Source of the DNA: Chroococcidiopsis sp. TS-821 | GTDB lineage: Bacteria; Cyanobacteriota; Cyanobacteriia; Cyanobacteriales; Chroococcidiopsidaceae | NCBI RefSeq assembly: GCF_002939305.1 | Contig: NZ_MVDI01000001.1 | Span: 992,001 to 1,056,000, forward strand | Reading direction: 5' to 3' | Length of the DNA: 64,000 bases | Shown: positions 36,326 to 46,237 of the stretch, piece after piece | How the letters are laid out: each line of letters starts with the position of its first letter | How positions within the stretch are numbered: the first letter of the stretch is position 1 | Translations under genes and position numbers: made by a program | Notes under the pieces: model-generated | Database searches by the model: none | Told to the model about the DNA's origin: nothing | What the model saw: only the letters and a program-made list of their open reading frames with translations

Positions 36326-37600
36326 TTACCTTACTTGCGATGATTGTAGTGAAGGTAAATAATTGTTTATGGGTGAAAAAACTTTCTGTTTAATATATTT
36401 CATTAAACCTATTCTATAACTAACTACATCTTCATCCACTGCTTGTAATCTTTCTGTAATAAATTGCAGAACTTGCTTTGCTCTATTTTCCCAAGTCAAG
36501 TTTTGCACCTCTTGAAAAGCACACTCAGCAATAGCATTAGCTAGCGCAGGATTTTCAAACAATGACAATATAGCTTCTTTAAAGGAAATAGGATTATCTG
36601 GCTCAGCCAACAGAGCATTATATTTATCTTTTGCTACTGTCATGATTGTTGGTAAGGCTGAAGCGACAATTGGTCTTCGAGAAACCATATAATCGAAAAG
36701 CTTAAGCGGGCAAGTAGCTCCTGCTAACTCCCAGTACCTACTTGTAGGAAGAATGAGTACATCTGCTGCATGCAAATAGGAAGCTAAGTCGATCTGGTTG
36801 ATATGACCAACAAGTGTTATGTTACTTAAACCACTCTTTTGGCAAATTGCTTGTACTCTTTGAACGTCATCAGCCCAACCGCCAATCAGGACGAATTTAC
36901 ACTCTGGTAAAAGACGAGCAGTTTCTAAAATTGTTGGAATTCCTTTATACTCGTACAGATGTCCTGAGTAGACGATTATTTTGTCTTCTTGGCAAAGCGA
37001 CAGTTTCTTACGGGCTAGTTGTTTATCTTGATAAGGTAGAAAATTCTGCAGATCAACTGCATTAGGTGCAACGAGTATTTTGCTTTTTAAAAATCCATGT
37101 TGAATATAATTTTCAGCTAGCTGAGGTAAAGTAGTCACAATACCAATTAATTTTTTATTCTTTAAAATTGTTTGATAAAAAGAACTTGCTCCTTCAGGTA
37201 TTGGTTCATGCCATTCCCATAAAACAGGTACGCTCATTTTTAATAAAAGCGCAGCAATAGCAGGAGTACGAGTATATATAACTGACGGAGATTTCAAGCA
37301 AGCATATAAAGCAGCTAGTTTATAGAAAATTTCATTTTCATAATTTTGAGGAAATGGATACTCTATTTTAAAGTGAATTGGCAGGCGGACAAGCTTGAAT
37401 TGATGATGCAAGCCATACCAATTTTGAAAATCTGAATTCATTCCTTGAATAGCCGATAAAATATCCCCAGAAGTTACCAATTCAAAGTCTTTAATATTTT
37501 GAGAGAAAGCTTGTGCCATTTTAGCTACTTGGATTGTATGAGCCATTTTTGAAGGTAAATTACCTTTTGAGAGATAGATTAAACTTGTTAGTTGTTTCAT
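36326..37600 (-). CDS. GT4 family glycosyltransferase
   Basis: A 424-residue GT-B enzyme. The N-terminal part reads SLIYLSKGNLPSKMAHTIQV; the donor domain has VYSGHLYEYKGIPTILETAR, FVLIGGWADD and PLKLFDYMVSRRPIVASALP. ATG 37600 is chosen over a TTG four codons upstream. It is a clear paralogue of the gene at 40351-41568. It points away from the following GT61 gene, so it is its own transcription unit. Likely role: adds a sugar to the EPS. Confidence 0.9.
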   Translation of the reverse strand: MKQLTSLIYLSKGNLPSKMAHTIQVAKMAQAFSQNIKDFELVTSGDILSAIQGMNSDFQNWYGLHHQFKLVRLPIHFKIEYPFPQNYENEIFYKLAALYACLKSPSVIYTRTPAIAALLLKMSVPVLWEWHEPIPEGASSFYQTILKNKKLIGIVTTLPQLAENYIQHGFLKSKILVAPNAVDLQNFLPYQDKQLARKKLSLCQEDKIIVYSGHLYEYKGIPTILETARLLPECKFVLIGGWADDVQRVQAICQKSGLSNITLVGHINQIDLASYLHAADVLILPTSRYWELAGATCPLKLFDYMVSRRPIVASALPTIMTVAKDKYNALLAEPDNPISFKEAILSLFENPALANAIAECAFQEVQNLTWENRAKQVLQFITERLQAVDEDVVSYRIGLMKYIKQKVFSPINNYLPSLQSSQVR

Positions 37601-37888
37601 TGTTTTTATCAATAAAGAAGGCGATGAATTAACATGAGTAACTAATATCTTACGAAAAATTGCTCTAGGGTAATTAGAGAAAAGTTAAGTGATATCTAAC
37701 TACATTTTATATAAATAGTTAGATTAGATATAACTCCTGAATAAACCTAACCTTTTCTATATAGACAAATCTAGATGACAAGCAGAGGATAAAAGAAACT
37801 AAATAGCACCTAAAGGAGTACTTCAACAACATATAAACAATAGAGTTGCAAACACTTTTTATTTTTATTGTTGTATGGAGATGAGTAG

Positions 37889-39094
37889 ATGTTATTTTTA
37901 CACCTGAAGTATATTGAGCGAAAAATTATAGGCGATCGCCTTCGTACATTGCCTGGAATGATTAACTATCCCTTACGTCAATGGATGTTTTCTTTAGCTA
38001 CAGCTAATCTTGGATTACAGGTAATTTCAAAAGAGCAAATACTAGAAAACATCAATGAATATAACGTGATAAAGTTTGGTGAAAAAGAAACAATCGTAGC
38101 TAAAGAGCCAGCCGAAGGTTCAGATAAGTTACCAACACTAATGACAAACTACATTGGCAATTTTACATTACAAAAGCCATTTATATCCGAATTCGCTAAA
38201 GCAACTCTTGTTGGCTCCTCAGCCGTGGGCTTTAATAACAAAGGTAGCGTCATTGTAGAATCAGTTTCTCCAAACCGCTTGAGTAAAACTTTACCTATAA
38301 GTACTATATTTTCGAAAAGAATAATTCGTCATAAAACGTCTAAAATAGATATAGCAAGTTCTTTAGTCAATATCTACAAAAATAACTATTTCCACTGGGT
38401 AGTCGATTGTCTACTTAGAATCGAAGGAATTGAATATTACCGCGCACAAACAGGACGAAAACCCATTTTAATTATTGAGTCAAATCCTCCTGCGTGGAAA
38501 ATAGAGTCTCTAAAACTTTTGGGATACAAGCCTGAAGATTATATCTTTTGGAACGGAGTTAGTGTCAACGTTGAACGATTAGTCGTATCCTCTTTCCGTC
38601 GCGAAAAAAGCCTCATATCACCAGCAGCGTGTCACTGGCTACGTCAGCGTGTACTCAGTAATCTTCCTAAATTACAGAAAAATTCTTATTCCTCAAGAAT
38701 ATATATATCACGTCCAAAAAGTGCAGGTCGCCAAGTCATTAATGAAGAGGAAGTATTAAAAGCTTTAACTCCACTTGGCTTTGTTTCGTACACTTTAGAA
38801 AATATGAGTTTTTCCGAGCAAGTAGCCCTCTTTTCACAAGCTGAAATAGTAGTTGCTGTACATGGTGCTGGTCTGACAAACATGATATTTGCTCAGAATC
38901 TAACTGTAATTGAAATTTTTGGTTCAATGCTTGCTCCCTTTTATTTCTTACTAGCACAAGCCTTGGGTTTTCAGTATGGATGTTTAGTATCAGAAACAAA
39001 TTTTCAAAATCAGTATAAAGAGAAGTTTAAAGGTGTAACAGTTAGGGTTGATAGGCTGCAACAGTTGGTTATAAAAATGCTACAAGCAAATTAG
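37889..39094 (+). CDS. GT61 family glycosyltransferase (DUF563)
   Basis: A 401-residue GT61-type enzyme. Characteristic parts are the FHWVVDCLLRI segment near residue 168, RIYISRPKSAGRQVINEEEV near 270, and the signature VAVHGAGLTNMIFAQ near 325 followed by EIFGS. Family members transfer xylose, arabinose or other sugars to polysaccharides or glycans. No signal peptide is seen. It is the first gene of the rightward second sugar block (37889-43241). Donor and acceptor are unknown. Confidence 0.88.
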   Translation: MLFLHLKYIERKIIGDRLRTLPGMINYPLRQWMFSLATANLGLQVISKEQILENINEYNVIKFGEKETIVAKEPAEGSDKLPTLMTNYIGNFTLQKPFISEFAKATLVGSSAVGFNNKGSVIVESVSPNRLSKTLPISTIFSKRIIRHKTSKIDIASSLVNIYKNNYFHWVVDCLLRIEGIEYYRAQTGRKPILIIESNPPAWKIESLKLLGYKPEDYIFWNGVSVNVERLVVSSFRREKSLISPAACHWLRQRVLSNLPKLQKNSYSSRIYISRPKSAGRQVINEEEVLKALTPLGFVSYTLENMSFSEQVALFSQAEIVVAVHGAGLTNMIFAQNLTVIEIFGSMLAPFYFLLAQALGFQYGCLVSETNFQNQYKEKFKGVTVRVDRLQQLVIKMLQAN

Positions 39095-39298
39095 TTGTTG
39101 ATAGATAATAGATGATATTAGATTGGTACGCAAGTATTACAGATTATATAGTTGCATTTTATATATTAACCTACCTAAGCTTTTAATAGATTAAAACAAT
39201 AAATTCATATTGAATAAAGTAAATAGTTTTGAATATTTAGAGATTCTTTTGTCAGAAAAAGTAGTCAATTTAATTTTTGTATGTAGAAGGAAAAATCA

Positions 39299-40291
39299 AT
39301 GTTACTTTATAGTAAGCAAAACAAAATAGAAAACAAATCCAACATTACTTCTTCAAAAAAATCTTCTAATGATTTAAACTTGAAGACGCTGAATAAAATA
39401 TTAGTTTGCCCTTGCGATCAGAGTGAACTTTTACCACAGCATTATGGGTTAATTTGTAAAGCTTGCAGCTTAAAATTTTCTCGATCAGGAATTGATTCAA
39501 AGTCAAATCCCCTAGATTTTCGTTGTAATAACCAAACAGCTAAAGTTAGAATTGAGTTTCAAATACCACAACCTTTTTTGACTGAGCAAGAAATACAAAA
39601 ACTTGGATATGCAACAAATATAAACTACAAGTGCATATCACGCGAACAAATTAGAAATAAATATCAAACAAAATTACAGAAAGAAATTTTATACTACATT
39701 GACAAGATTAAAACTGAATTTGGAACAGATCTAACAGTTTTAGATTTGGGGTGTGGGTCTGGTGGTAATAAAAAATATCTTAACTCTGTAGGAATTACTC
39801 ATGTCATTTCAGCAGATTACTCATCGGATAAAGCAGATATTTTGGTTGATGTACACCGTCTTCCATTTAAAAATTCTAGTTTTGATTTCGTCTTGACGAC
39901 AGCTACTATAGAGCATTTTTACAATCCATTTATTGCTTTTACTGAAATTAACCGGGTTTTGAAACCTGGTGGCGCTTTAATTGCTTCAGGTAGCTTCTGG
40001 GAAAGTTGGCACGATCAATCTTGCTTTCACTTTACTCCTAATGGGTTCTTTATACTTTGCAATTCGGTAGGACTTACATTAGAAGATTTATGGTCTGGCT
40101 GGGGATTTATACCGAGTATCTCTTCACATGCTTTAAATTTAAGAAAATTTAAAAAATATACTTACAAGCTACAAGATTTATTCGATGCATTCCTGCGTTT
40201 ACGTCGAGGTAATGACTTCGCTTTCAGACACCGCCTGCAAACTAGTGGTTCATTTGGAATTTATGCCAGAAAGAAAAAGCTACCTATATAG
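39299..40291 (+). CDS. SAM-dependent methyltransferase with N-terminal zinc-finger segment
   Basis: A 330-residue protein. The N-terminal part has four cysteines (LVCPCDQSE and LICKACSLKF) forming a Trm112-like zinc site at residues about 38-60. The class I methyltransferase core follows: motif I LTVLDLGCGSGGNKKYL, VISADYSSDKADIL, and LTTATIEHFYNPFIAFTEIN with the RVLKPGG motif. Shine-Dalgarno AAGGAA precedes the ATG. It probably methylates a sugar or small molecule linked to EPS formation; the substrate is inferred only from context. Confidence 0.85.
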   Translation: MLLYSKQNKIENKSNITSSKKSSNDLNLKTLNKILVCPCDQSELLPQHYGLICKACSLKFSRSGIDSKSNPLDFRCNNQTAKVRIEFQIPQPFLTEQEIQKLGYATNINYKCISREQIRNKYQTKLQKEILYYIDKIKTEFGTDLTVLDLGCGSGGNKKYLNSVGITHVISADYSSDKADILVDVHRLPFKNSSFDFVLTTATIEHFYNPFIAFTEINRVLKPGGALIASGSFWESWHDQSCFHFTPNGFFILCNSVGLTLEDLWSGWGFIPSISSHALNLRKFKKYTYKLQDLFDAFLRLRRGNDFAFRHRLQTSGSFGIYARKKKLPI

Positions 40292-40350
40292 GTAAGATTA
40301 AGATTTTTCAAATATTGAAAACAACTCAGCCAGACTACTTGGAGATAGCT

Positions 40351-41568
40351 TTGAAAATAATCTACATTTCTGAAGGAAACTTACCTTCCCAAGAAGCAAA
40401 TTCCATACAAGTTGCAAAAATGTCTCAAGCTTTTGCTCAAAAGGTTGACGACTTTGAACTCATTACTCTAGGTGATTTATGGTCTTTTGTAAGAAATAAT
40501 AAATTTGATTTTCAAAATTGGTATGGACTAAGGCGAGAATATAAGATTACCCAACTGCCTTTAGTTTTTAGAAGTAATTACCCATTTCCTCGAAAATATC
40601 GCAATAGCTTTCGCAGTCAGCATTTCTCGCGTTTGGCAGCTTTCTATGCTGCAATGAAATCTCCTGATTTAGTATATACTAGGTCAAAACAAGCAGCAAA
40701 AATTGCGTTAAGTTTAGGCTTAAATACTTTTTATGAATGGCATTTACCAGTTGATGACTTTTTCTCTAAACACACTTTTAATAAACGCAATTTTTTAGGT
40801 ATTGTAACTATCTCTCAACAACTAGCAAGTGAATATGTTACAGTAGGTCTTCCTGTTGAGAAGGTACTAGTTGAGCATGATGGCGTTGATTTAGAACACT
40901 TTCTTCCCTACCAATCTAAAGAAGAAGCTCGACAAAAATTAAAACTTTCTTTAACTATACCAGTAGTAGTATATGCAGGTCACTTGTATGACTTTAAAGG
41001 AATACCAACACTTTATCAAGTCGCGCGGTTGATGCCAGATTGCTTGTTTTTATTATTAGGAGGCTGGCAACATGATATTGAACAAGCCCGACAAGTGTGC
41101 CAACGCGATCGCCTTTCCAATGTAAAAATTATTGGACACGTCCCTCAAACGCAACTACCAACGTATTTATATGCAAGCGATGTGCTGATTTTGCCCAACA
41201 GTGGTAAGCATCTTTGGTCAGCAACAACTTCACCACTCAAGTTATTTGAATATATGGCAACCCACCGACCAATTGTCGCTTCTGCCTTACCGAATATTAC
41301 AACTGTTCTACAACATCAGAAAAATGCCCTTCTAGCCAAACCCGACTGTCCCCAATCATTCAAGCAAGCTATAGAAGAATTACTCATTAATCCCGAACTA
41401 GGCGAAGTAATTGCACAACAAGCCTTTCAAGATGTTCATTACTATACCTGGGAACAGCGTGCTGAGCGTATTCTTCAGTTTGCCAAAAAGCAACTTCAAA
41501 ACACTGCGCCAGCACAAACAATCAATACGATAAACTACATCCCGCATCTTTTTAAGAATTACTATTAA
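40351..41568 (+). CDS. GT4 family glycosyltransferase
   Basis: A 405-residue GT4 enzyme, paralogous to 36326-37600 (IIYISEGNLPSQEANSIQVA against SLIYLSKGNLPSKMAHTIQV). The donor domain has VYAGHLYDFKGIPTLYQVAR, LLLGGWQHDIEQ and PLKLFEYMATHRPIVASALP. The start is a TTG: at 40351 it is preceded by GGAG with a 6-base spacer and matches the paralogue's start, whereas another TTG at 40315 has no ribosome site. Weak start usage may keep expression low. It lies 60 bp after the methyltransferase gene. Confidence 0.88.
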   Translation: MKIIYISEGNLPSQEANSIQVAKMSQAFAQKVDDFELITLGDLWSFVRNNKFDFQNWYGLRREYKITQLPLVFRSNYPFPRKYRNSFRSQHFSRLAAFYAAMKSPDLVYTRSKQAAKIALSLGLNTFYEWHLPVDDFFSKHTFNKRNFLGIVTISQQLASEYVTVGLPVEKVLVEHDGVDLEHFLPYQSKEEARQKLKLSLTIPVVVYAGHLYDFKGIPTLYQVARLMPDCLFLLLGGWQHDIEQARQVCQRDRLSNVKIIGHVPQTQLPTYLYASDVLILPNSGKHLWSATTSPLKLFEYMATHRPIVASALPNITTVLQHQKNALLAKPDCPQSFKQAIEELLINPELGEVIAQQAFQDVHYYTWEQRAERILQFAKKQLQNTAPAQTINTINYIPHLFKNYY

Positions 41569-41605
41569 TTTAAATACTCTAAACATCGCATATAAGGATT
41601 ACCCT

Positions 41606-42280
41606 ATGAATACTATCAGCATTCAAGTAGAGCGTAAGTACCGTTTAGCTCGAATTTGGTCTAATCGCGAGCTAGCACGCATTGCACATCATTTTTCTGG
41701 AGATATTGTAAATATTTCTGGAAATAGAGACGAAGATAAAGAAGGAAGATATTATTGCGATTACTTCATCAACAAACATTCTTACTCTATTACTAACTAT
41801 ATAGGAGATAATGGCTACCAAGAAACAAATAATGAACTTTTACTTGATATTACACAAGAATTGCCTATCAACCTTAAACATCGCTTTGATGTTGCTTTCA
41901 ATCACACAACTCTCGAACATGTTTTTAATGTATTCCAAGCCTTTAAAACTATTTGCGAATTATCTAGAGATATAGTCATTATTGTCGTTCCTTTTGCTCA
42001 AATTCAACATGCTATTAATATGTCTTATGATGACTATTGGAGATTTACTCCATCAGTTATTAGACGACTTTTTCAAGAAAATAATTTAGAGGTTGTGTAC
42101 GAAGCTGAAAGCCCATATACACATGCTGCTGTTTATCTATTTTTTGTTGGTTCCCGCCAGCCTGATAAGTGGAAAGGAATTTTACCAAGCTATACTCCTA
42201 TCAAACAAGCTGGTACTTGGATTGGCGAACAAAAAATCTCATTTCTAAAAGGTATTAGAACATCTGTTTGTAGATTATAA
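41606..42280 (+). CDS. Methyltransferase-like protein lacking the SAM-binding motif
   Basis: A 224-residue protein whose C-terminal half resembles class I methyltransferases: FDVAFNHTTLEHVFNVFQAF, then IVIIVVPFAQ and DYWRFTPSVIRRLF. The usual glycine-rich motif I (GxGxG) is not visible in the N-terminal half, which instead reads FSGDIVNISGNRDEDKEGRY. It may use a divergent SAM site or be a non-catalytic relative. It sits 37 bp after the GT4 gene in the second sugar block. Confidence 0.7.
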   Translation: MNTISIQVERKYRLARIWSNRELARIAHHFSGDIVNISGNRDEDKEGRYYCDYFINKHSYSITNYIGDNGYQETNNELLLDITQELPINLKHRFDVAFNHTTLEHVFNVFQAFKTICELSRDIVIIVVPFAQIQHAINMSYDDYWRFTPSVIRRLFQENNLEVVYEAESPYTHAAVYLFFVGSRQPDKWKGILPSYTPIKQAGTWIGEQKISFLKGIRTSVCRL

Positions 42281-42329
42281 AAAAGACGCGATTTTAATCT
42301 TTCTTTTAAGATTGGAGTAAAATTGTTGA

Positions 42330-43241
42330 ATGAGTTATTATTCAAATAAAGTTATCTTTGCCATAGGAACAGGTCGCTGTGGAACTAAATTTATACATAA
42401 AATTACAAGCTTAGAACCTAGTATTGCCTCAGTACACGAGCGAAATCCTTTGAATGAGTCATTTCATCGATATTGCAAATGGTATGGATTACCAGTAGAT
42501 CATGAAGGTTTTCTACAAACGAAGGAAATTGAAATCAAGCAAGATCTAGAAGTAAAGCAAATATCATTTGAATCTAGTAGTTTTTTATCGCTTTCAGTTC
42601 AAGAACTCTATCAACGTTTTGCAGCGAAATTTATTTTATTAATCAGAAGTCCTGAACAAGTAGTTAATTCCTATCTACGTAAAGGATGGTATGCAAAAAC
42701 AGCAGTAAGAGCTAATCCAAAACTCATACCAAGCTATCAAGACTGCTATCGATTTCATCACTTTTTAGGACGCATTATGCCTTCTGATGAGAAGTTTATG
42801 CAGTGGAATCAGATGAGTCGTGTAGGAAAAATTGCTTGGTATTGGAATACACTTAATGCAAAAGTCCTGGAACAGTTTGAGAATATACCGCCAACTCACT
42901 GGCGAATTGAGAAGATTGAAGAACTGTCTTATGACCGTTATCTAAGCCTGGCACAGTTTCTTGGGTTTCAGTCAACAGTCTCACTAGATACGTACAATAG
43001 CTTAGTCAAAAGTCGCCCTAACACATTGACTAATGTTCCCACAGTTGCAACGTGGAATACATCTGAAATTGCCGAGTTTGAAAGTGAAGTAGCACCGATC
43101 GCCGAAAAATTTGGTTATGAGTATCGGGTGAGTCATCTTCCAATTCCTCAAACTGTACAACGTGCAAGTCAGCCACAATCGAAGCCTCCTAGCTTTATGC
43201 ATAAATTGAGTAATTTTTTTGTCAATCGCTCGTCAACATGA
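42330..43241 (+). CDS. Sulfotransferase-like protein
   Basis: A 303-residue protein with the PAPS-loop type start VIFAIGTGRCGTKFIHKITS and a 3'-phosphate-binding segment LLIRSPEQVVNSYLRKGW near residue 105. It is more divergent than the other two sulfotransferases. It ends the second sugar block. Sulfation of EPS is the natural guess; an alternative is another P-loop transferase of the same fold. Confidence 0.78.
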   Translation: MSYYSNKVIFAIGTGRCGTKFIHKITSLEPSIASVHERNPLNESFHRYCKWYGLPVDHEGFLQTKEIEIKQDLEVKQISFESSSFLSLSVQELYQRFAAKFILLIRSPEQVVNSYLRKGWYAKTAVRANPKLIPSYQDCYRFHHFLGRIMPSDEKFMQWNQMSRVGKIAWYWNTLNAKVLEQFENIPPTHWRIEKIEELSYDRYLSLAQFLGFQSTVSLDTYNSLVKSRPNTLTNVPTVATWNTSEIAEFESEVAPIAEKFGYEYRVSHLPIPQTVQRASQPQSKPPSFMHKLSNFFVNRSST

Positions 43242-43311
43242 GGATTACCAGATTTTTTCGTAAAGAATCATTTTCATCTATCTTGGAAATAGATCTGGTA
43301 TATCAAGGTGC

Positions 43312-43968
43312 ATGGGCAAGTATCGCTACATTCTGTTTAATAAGCCATACGGTGTCTTAAGCCAATTTACTGATAGTAGTAACGAAGCAAGAAGTACGCT
43401 GAAGGACTATATTGCGGTTCCTGGGGTGTATCCGGTTGGGCGTTTAGATTGGGATAGCGAAGGCTTGATGCTATTAACTGATCGCGGACAGCTGCAGCAT
43501 CGTCTTTCACATCCGCGATTTGAGCATCCCCGAACTTATTGGGTACAAGTTGAAAGAATTCCTGATGCTGGGGCGTTGCAGCAGCTAGAACAAGGAGTCG
43601 TAATTGATAACTACCACACGCGACCAGCAATTGTGCGTTTATTAGATACGGAACCAGCAATTGCACCGCGATCGCAGCCGATTCGCTTTCGCAAAAATGT
43701 TCCCACCGCTTGGTTAGAAATGACACTCACCGAGGGCAAAAACCGTCAGGTACGGAAAATGACGGCAAAAGTAGGCTTTCCGACTTTAAGATTAGTGCGA
43801 GTGGCGATCGCCCATCTCAAACTTGGCGATCTGCAACCAGGGCAATGGCGCAATTTAACATCAGAAGAAGAACGCTCGCTTCTAAAACTCTTATCGCCGC
43901 GATCGCCGCAAGCTCGAGGTCAGCGAATTCCTAATGCTAGATTTAGGAAAGAAAGTAGAGCTAATTAA
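43312..43968 (+). CDS. rluE: Pseudouridine synthase, RluE-like (RsuA/RluB/E/F family)
   Basis: A 218-residue rRNA pseudouridine synthase that isomerises a uridine in 23S rRNA (RluE type). It lacks an S4 domain and begins directly with the catalytic fold ([16 protein letters not shown]). The catalytic Asp lies in [17 protein letters not shown]. The C-terminal [20 protein letters not shown] is diagnostic. It marks the return to housekeeping genes after the EPS locus. Confidence 0.9.
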   Translation: MGKYRYILFNKPYGVLSQFTDSSNEARSTLKDYIAVPGVYPVGRLDWDSEGLMLLTDRGQLQHRLSHPRFEHPRTYWVQVERIPDAGALQQLEQGVVIDNYHTRPAIVRLLDTEPAIAPRSQPIRFRKNVPTAWLEMTLTEGKNRQVRKMTAKVGFPTLRLVRVAIAHLKLGDLQPGQWRNLTSEEERSLLKLLSPRSPQARGQRIPNARFRKESRAN

Positions 43969-44299
43969 TAAAGCCACCAACACTTTGTATCTGTTTTATT
44001 ACCGCTGCTGTTTGAAGCTTGGGTTTTGCCCGCGATTGTAAAAAAACTCAGTGTGTAGCTACTAAGTAGTGGGCATGAGAAATAAATTGTGGCAAGTTGG
44101 ATGTTGTAGTTGATTACAAAATGCTATTCTGCCTCAAAGCTATTTACATAACAATGGACGTAAAGGTTAGGACATTGTAGAAGGGACACTTGACGAGGAG
44201 TTAGGAGTTAGGGAAGACACTTTTGCACCTTTGCCTAGCCTCCTCCTTACTCCTTTCCTCCCTGACCTCCAACTGCTGATCTCTGACCCCTGCTATACT
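43969..44299. other. Intergenic region with pyrimidine-rich low-complexity stretch
   Basis: About 330 bp. Bases about 44195-44290 are made of short CCTCC/GACC/CTGACC-like units typical of cyanobacterial low-complexity repeats and end with CTCTGACCCCTGCTATA, which also occurs at 7291-7307. No gene is seen. Confidence 0.5.
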
Positions 44300-46198
44300 A
44301 TGCTGATTTGCCCCCAGTGCCAGTTTGAGAATCCTAATAACAACAAATTCTGCCAACAGTGCGGTACATCGCTGACACATAAACCTTGTGCAGAATGCGG
44401 TACGACTGTGGCATTAAATCAAGAGCGATGCCACAATTGTCATGCTCTCACCGGAACGATCTACTTTGCGATCGCGCAACAATTGCCGTCGCCATTGAAA
44501 AAAGCTACCATTCCCAAAACAGAAGTTCAAGAGCCAGTAACAATTGTCGATAAAACGGCTGAGTCAGAAGCAGCAAACGTTCCGGCGTCCTTGGCAGCAC
44601 AATTCGCAGTTGGAGCATTTTTAGATCGACAACAACGCTATCGCATCCTTGATATACAACCTGCAACCACATCTGCAAATCAAACTGACATTTGCTTGCG
44701 CGTTCTTGATTGTCAACCATTGCAAGTATCACCTCTGCTTGCAGGTGCTGCTACCGTTGCCGAAATTCCTGCGATCGCCCAAATGTATTTAACACTCCAA
44801 GCGCAGCTGCATGAAACATTACCCGCGATTCACGATGCGTGGCAAAGTGATGACGGACAGTTTGTATTAATTGAAGATCGTTCAAATTGGCAACCGATGA
44901 TTACCTTGTGGCAAGATAGCGATACTTCTTTGCTACAAATTCTGCATTGGTTACACGAGATGCTGCAACTTTGGGTAGCACTCGAACCTTGGCAATGTCG
45001 GCAAAGCTTGTTAGAACCTCATAATCTGCGCGTCGATGAAGACGGCGTTTTGGCGTTACAACGCTTGTACGCTGAAGAAACTGAGGTAAGTTTACAAGCC
45101 ATAGGACAGCTCTGGAATGAGCTATTTCAAGCATCGCAACAAACTCAGCTTAGCGCGATCGTTCAACTTCTCGATGAGTTACAAAGCGGTAAAGTGCAAG
45201 CAATCGAGGCGTTGCAATCGCGTCTAGAAGCAATTGCCACAGACCTGCAAGTGCCAAGTAAAGCGATAAACGTTGTTCAGAACTCGCAAGCAGAAGTCGA
45301 AGACACCCAAATTCTTCAAGCTGAGAATGCACCAACTGTATTGCTACCCATGACATTATTAAGCCTCGAAGACGCAGGTAAGACGGATGTCGGTCGCCAA
45401 CGCGAACACAATGAGGACTTTTTTGGCATCGCGACAACGATTCACAAACAAGACACTCCAGGCGATCGCCAACTCCAAGCACGTGGATTATACATTCTGT
45501 GTGATGGTATGGGCGGACACGCTGGTGGTGAAGTCGCCAGTAAACTTGCCGTACACGCACTCAAACAATACTTTGAAACACACTGGCAACCCGACAGGCT
45601 ACCCGATGAAACCACGATTCGCGAAGCGGTACGATTAGCCAATCAAGCGATTTACGAACACAATCAACAGGAAGCCCGTTCCGGTGTAGGACGCATGGGA
45701 ACAACCCTAGTCATGGCTTTGCTCCACAATACCAACGTTGCTGTTGCCCACGTTGGCGATAGTCGCCTTTATCGCTTATCGCGTCAACACGAACTCGAAC
45801 AAGTCACGACAGACCATGAAGTTGGACAACGCGAAATCTTGCGCGGAGTCGAACCAGAAATTGCGTACGGACGTCCTGATGCTTACCAATTAACGCAAGC
45901 CTTAGGACCGCGAGAAGCAAATTACGTCAATCCGGATGTTCAGTTTTTCGAACTTAACGAAGATACATTACTGCTCCTCACTTCGGATGGTCTTTCGGAT
46001 AATAATTTGTTAGAGCATCACTGGCAGACGCATTTAGAACCATTGCTCAATTCGGAGACGAGTTTAGAGCAAGGTCTTGCTAATTTAGTCGATTTAGCAA
46101 ACCATTGCAATGGTCACGATAATATCACTGCCATTGTTATCCGTGCCAAAGTTCGTCCGAAAAGTAATGGTTCAGATCCGACAATGCCTTTGGCATGA
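44300..46198 (+). CDS. PP2C-type Ser/Thr protein phosphatase with N-terminal zinc ribbons
   Basis: A 632-residue protein. The first 60 residues carry two zinc-ribbon units (CPQCQFENPNNNKFCQQCG and CAECG with CHNCH). A non-conserved middle part follows, and the C-terminal 250 residues are a PP2C/SpoIIE-like metal phosphatase with TDVGRQREHNEDFFG, LCDGMGGHAGGEVAS, GTTLVMALL and VGDSRLYRL. ATG 44300 starts exactly at the zinc ribbon; an upstream TTG at 44231 falls in low-complexity DNA. It is followed 39 bp later by a Ser/Thr kinase gene, so the two probably form a reversible phosphorylation pair. Confidence 0.88.
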   Translation: MLICPQCQFENPNNNKFCQQCGTSLTHKPCAECGTTVALNQERCHNCHALTGTIYFAIAQQLPSPLKKATIPKTEVQEPVTIVDKTAESEAANVPASLAAQFAVGAFLDRQQRYRILDIQPATTSANQTDICLRVLDCQPLQVSPLLAGAATVAEIPAIAQMYLTLQAQLHETLPAIHDAWQSDDGQFVLIEDRSNWQPMITLWQDSDTSLLQILHWLHEMLQLWVALEPWQCRQSLLEPHNLRVDEDGVLALQRLYAEETEVSLQAIGQLWNELFQASQQTQLSAIVQLLDELQSGKVQAIEALQSRLEAIATDLQVPSKAINVVQNSQAEVEDTQILQAENAPTVLLPMTLLSLEDAGKTDVGRQREHNEDFFGIATTIHKQDTPGDRQLQARGLYILCDGMGGHAGGEVASKLAVHALKQYFETHWQPDRLPDETTIREAVRLANQAIYEHNQQEARSGVGRMGTTLVMALLHNTNVAVAHVGDSRLYRLSRQHELEQVTTDHEVGQREILRGVEPEIAYGRPDAYQLTQALGPREANYVNPDVQFFELNEDTLLLLTSDGLSDNNLLEHHWQTHLEPLLNSETSLEQGLANLVDLANHCNGHDNITAIVIRAKVRPKSNGSDPTMPLA

Positions 46199-46237
46199 TG
46201 TTTGTGAAGATAATTTAATCTATCAATTAGGCTTAGT

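Noticed and set aside
45150-45560. Leftward 136-codon frame inside the phosphatase gene
   Set aside because: It lies opposite the PP2C coding region with its intact motifs and shows no family features.
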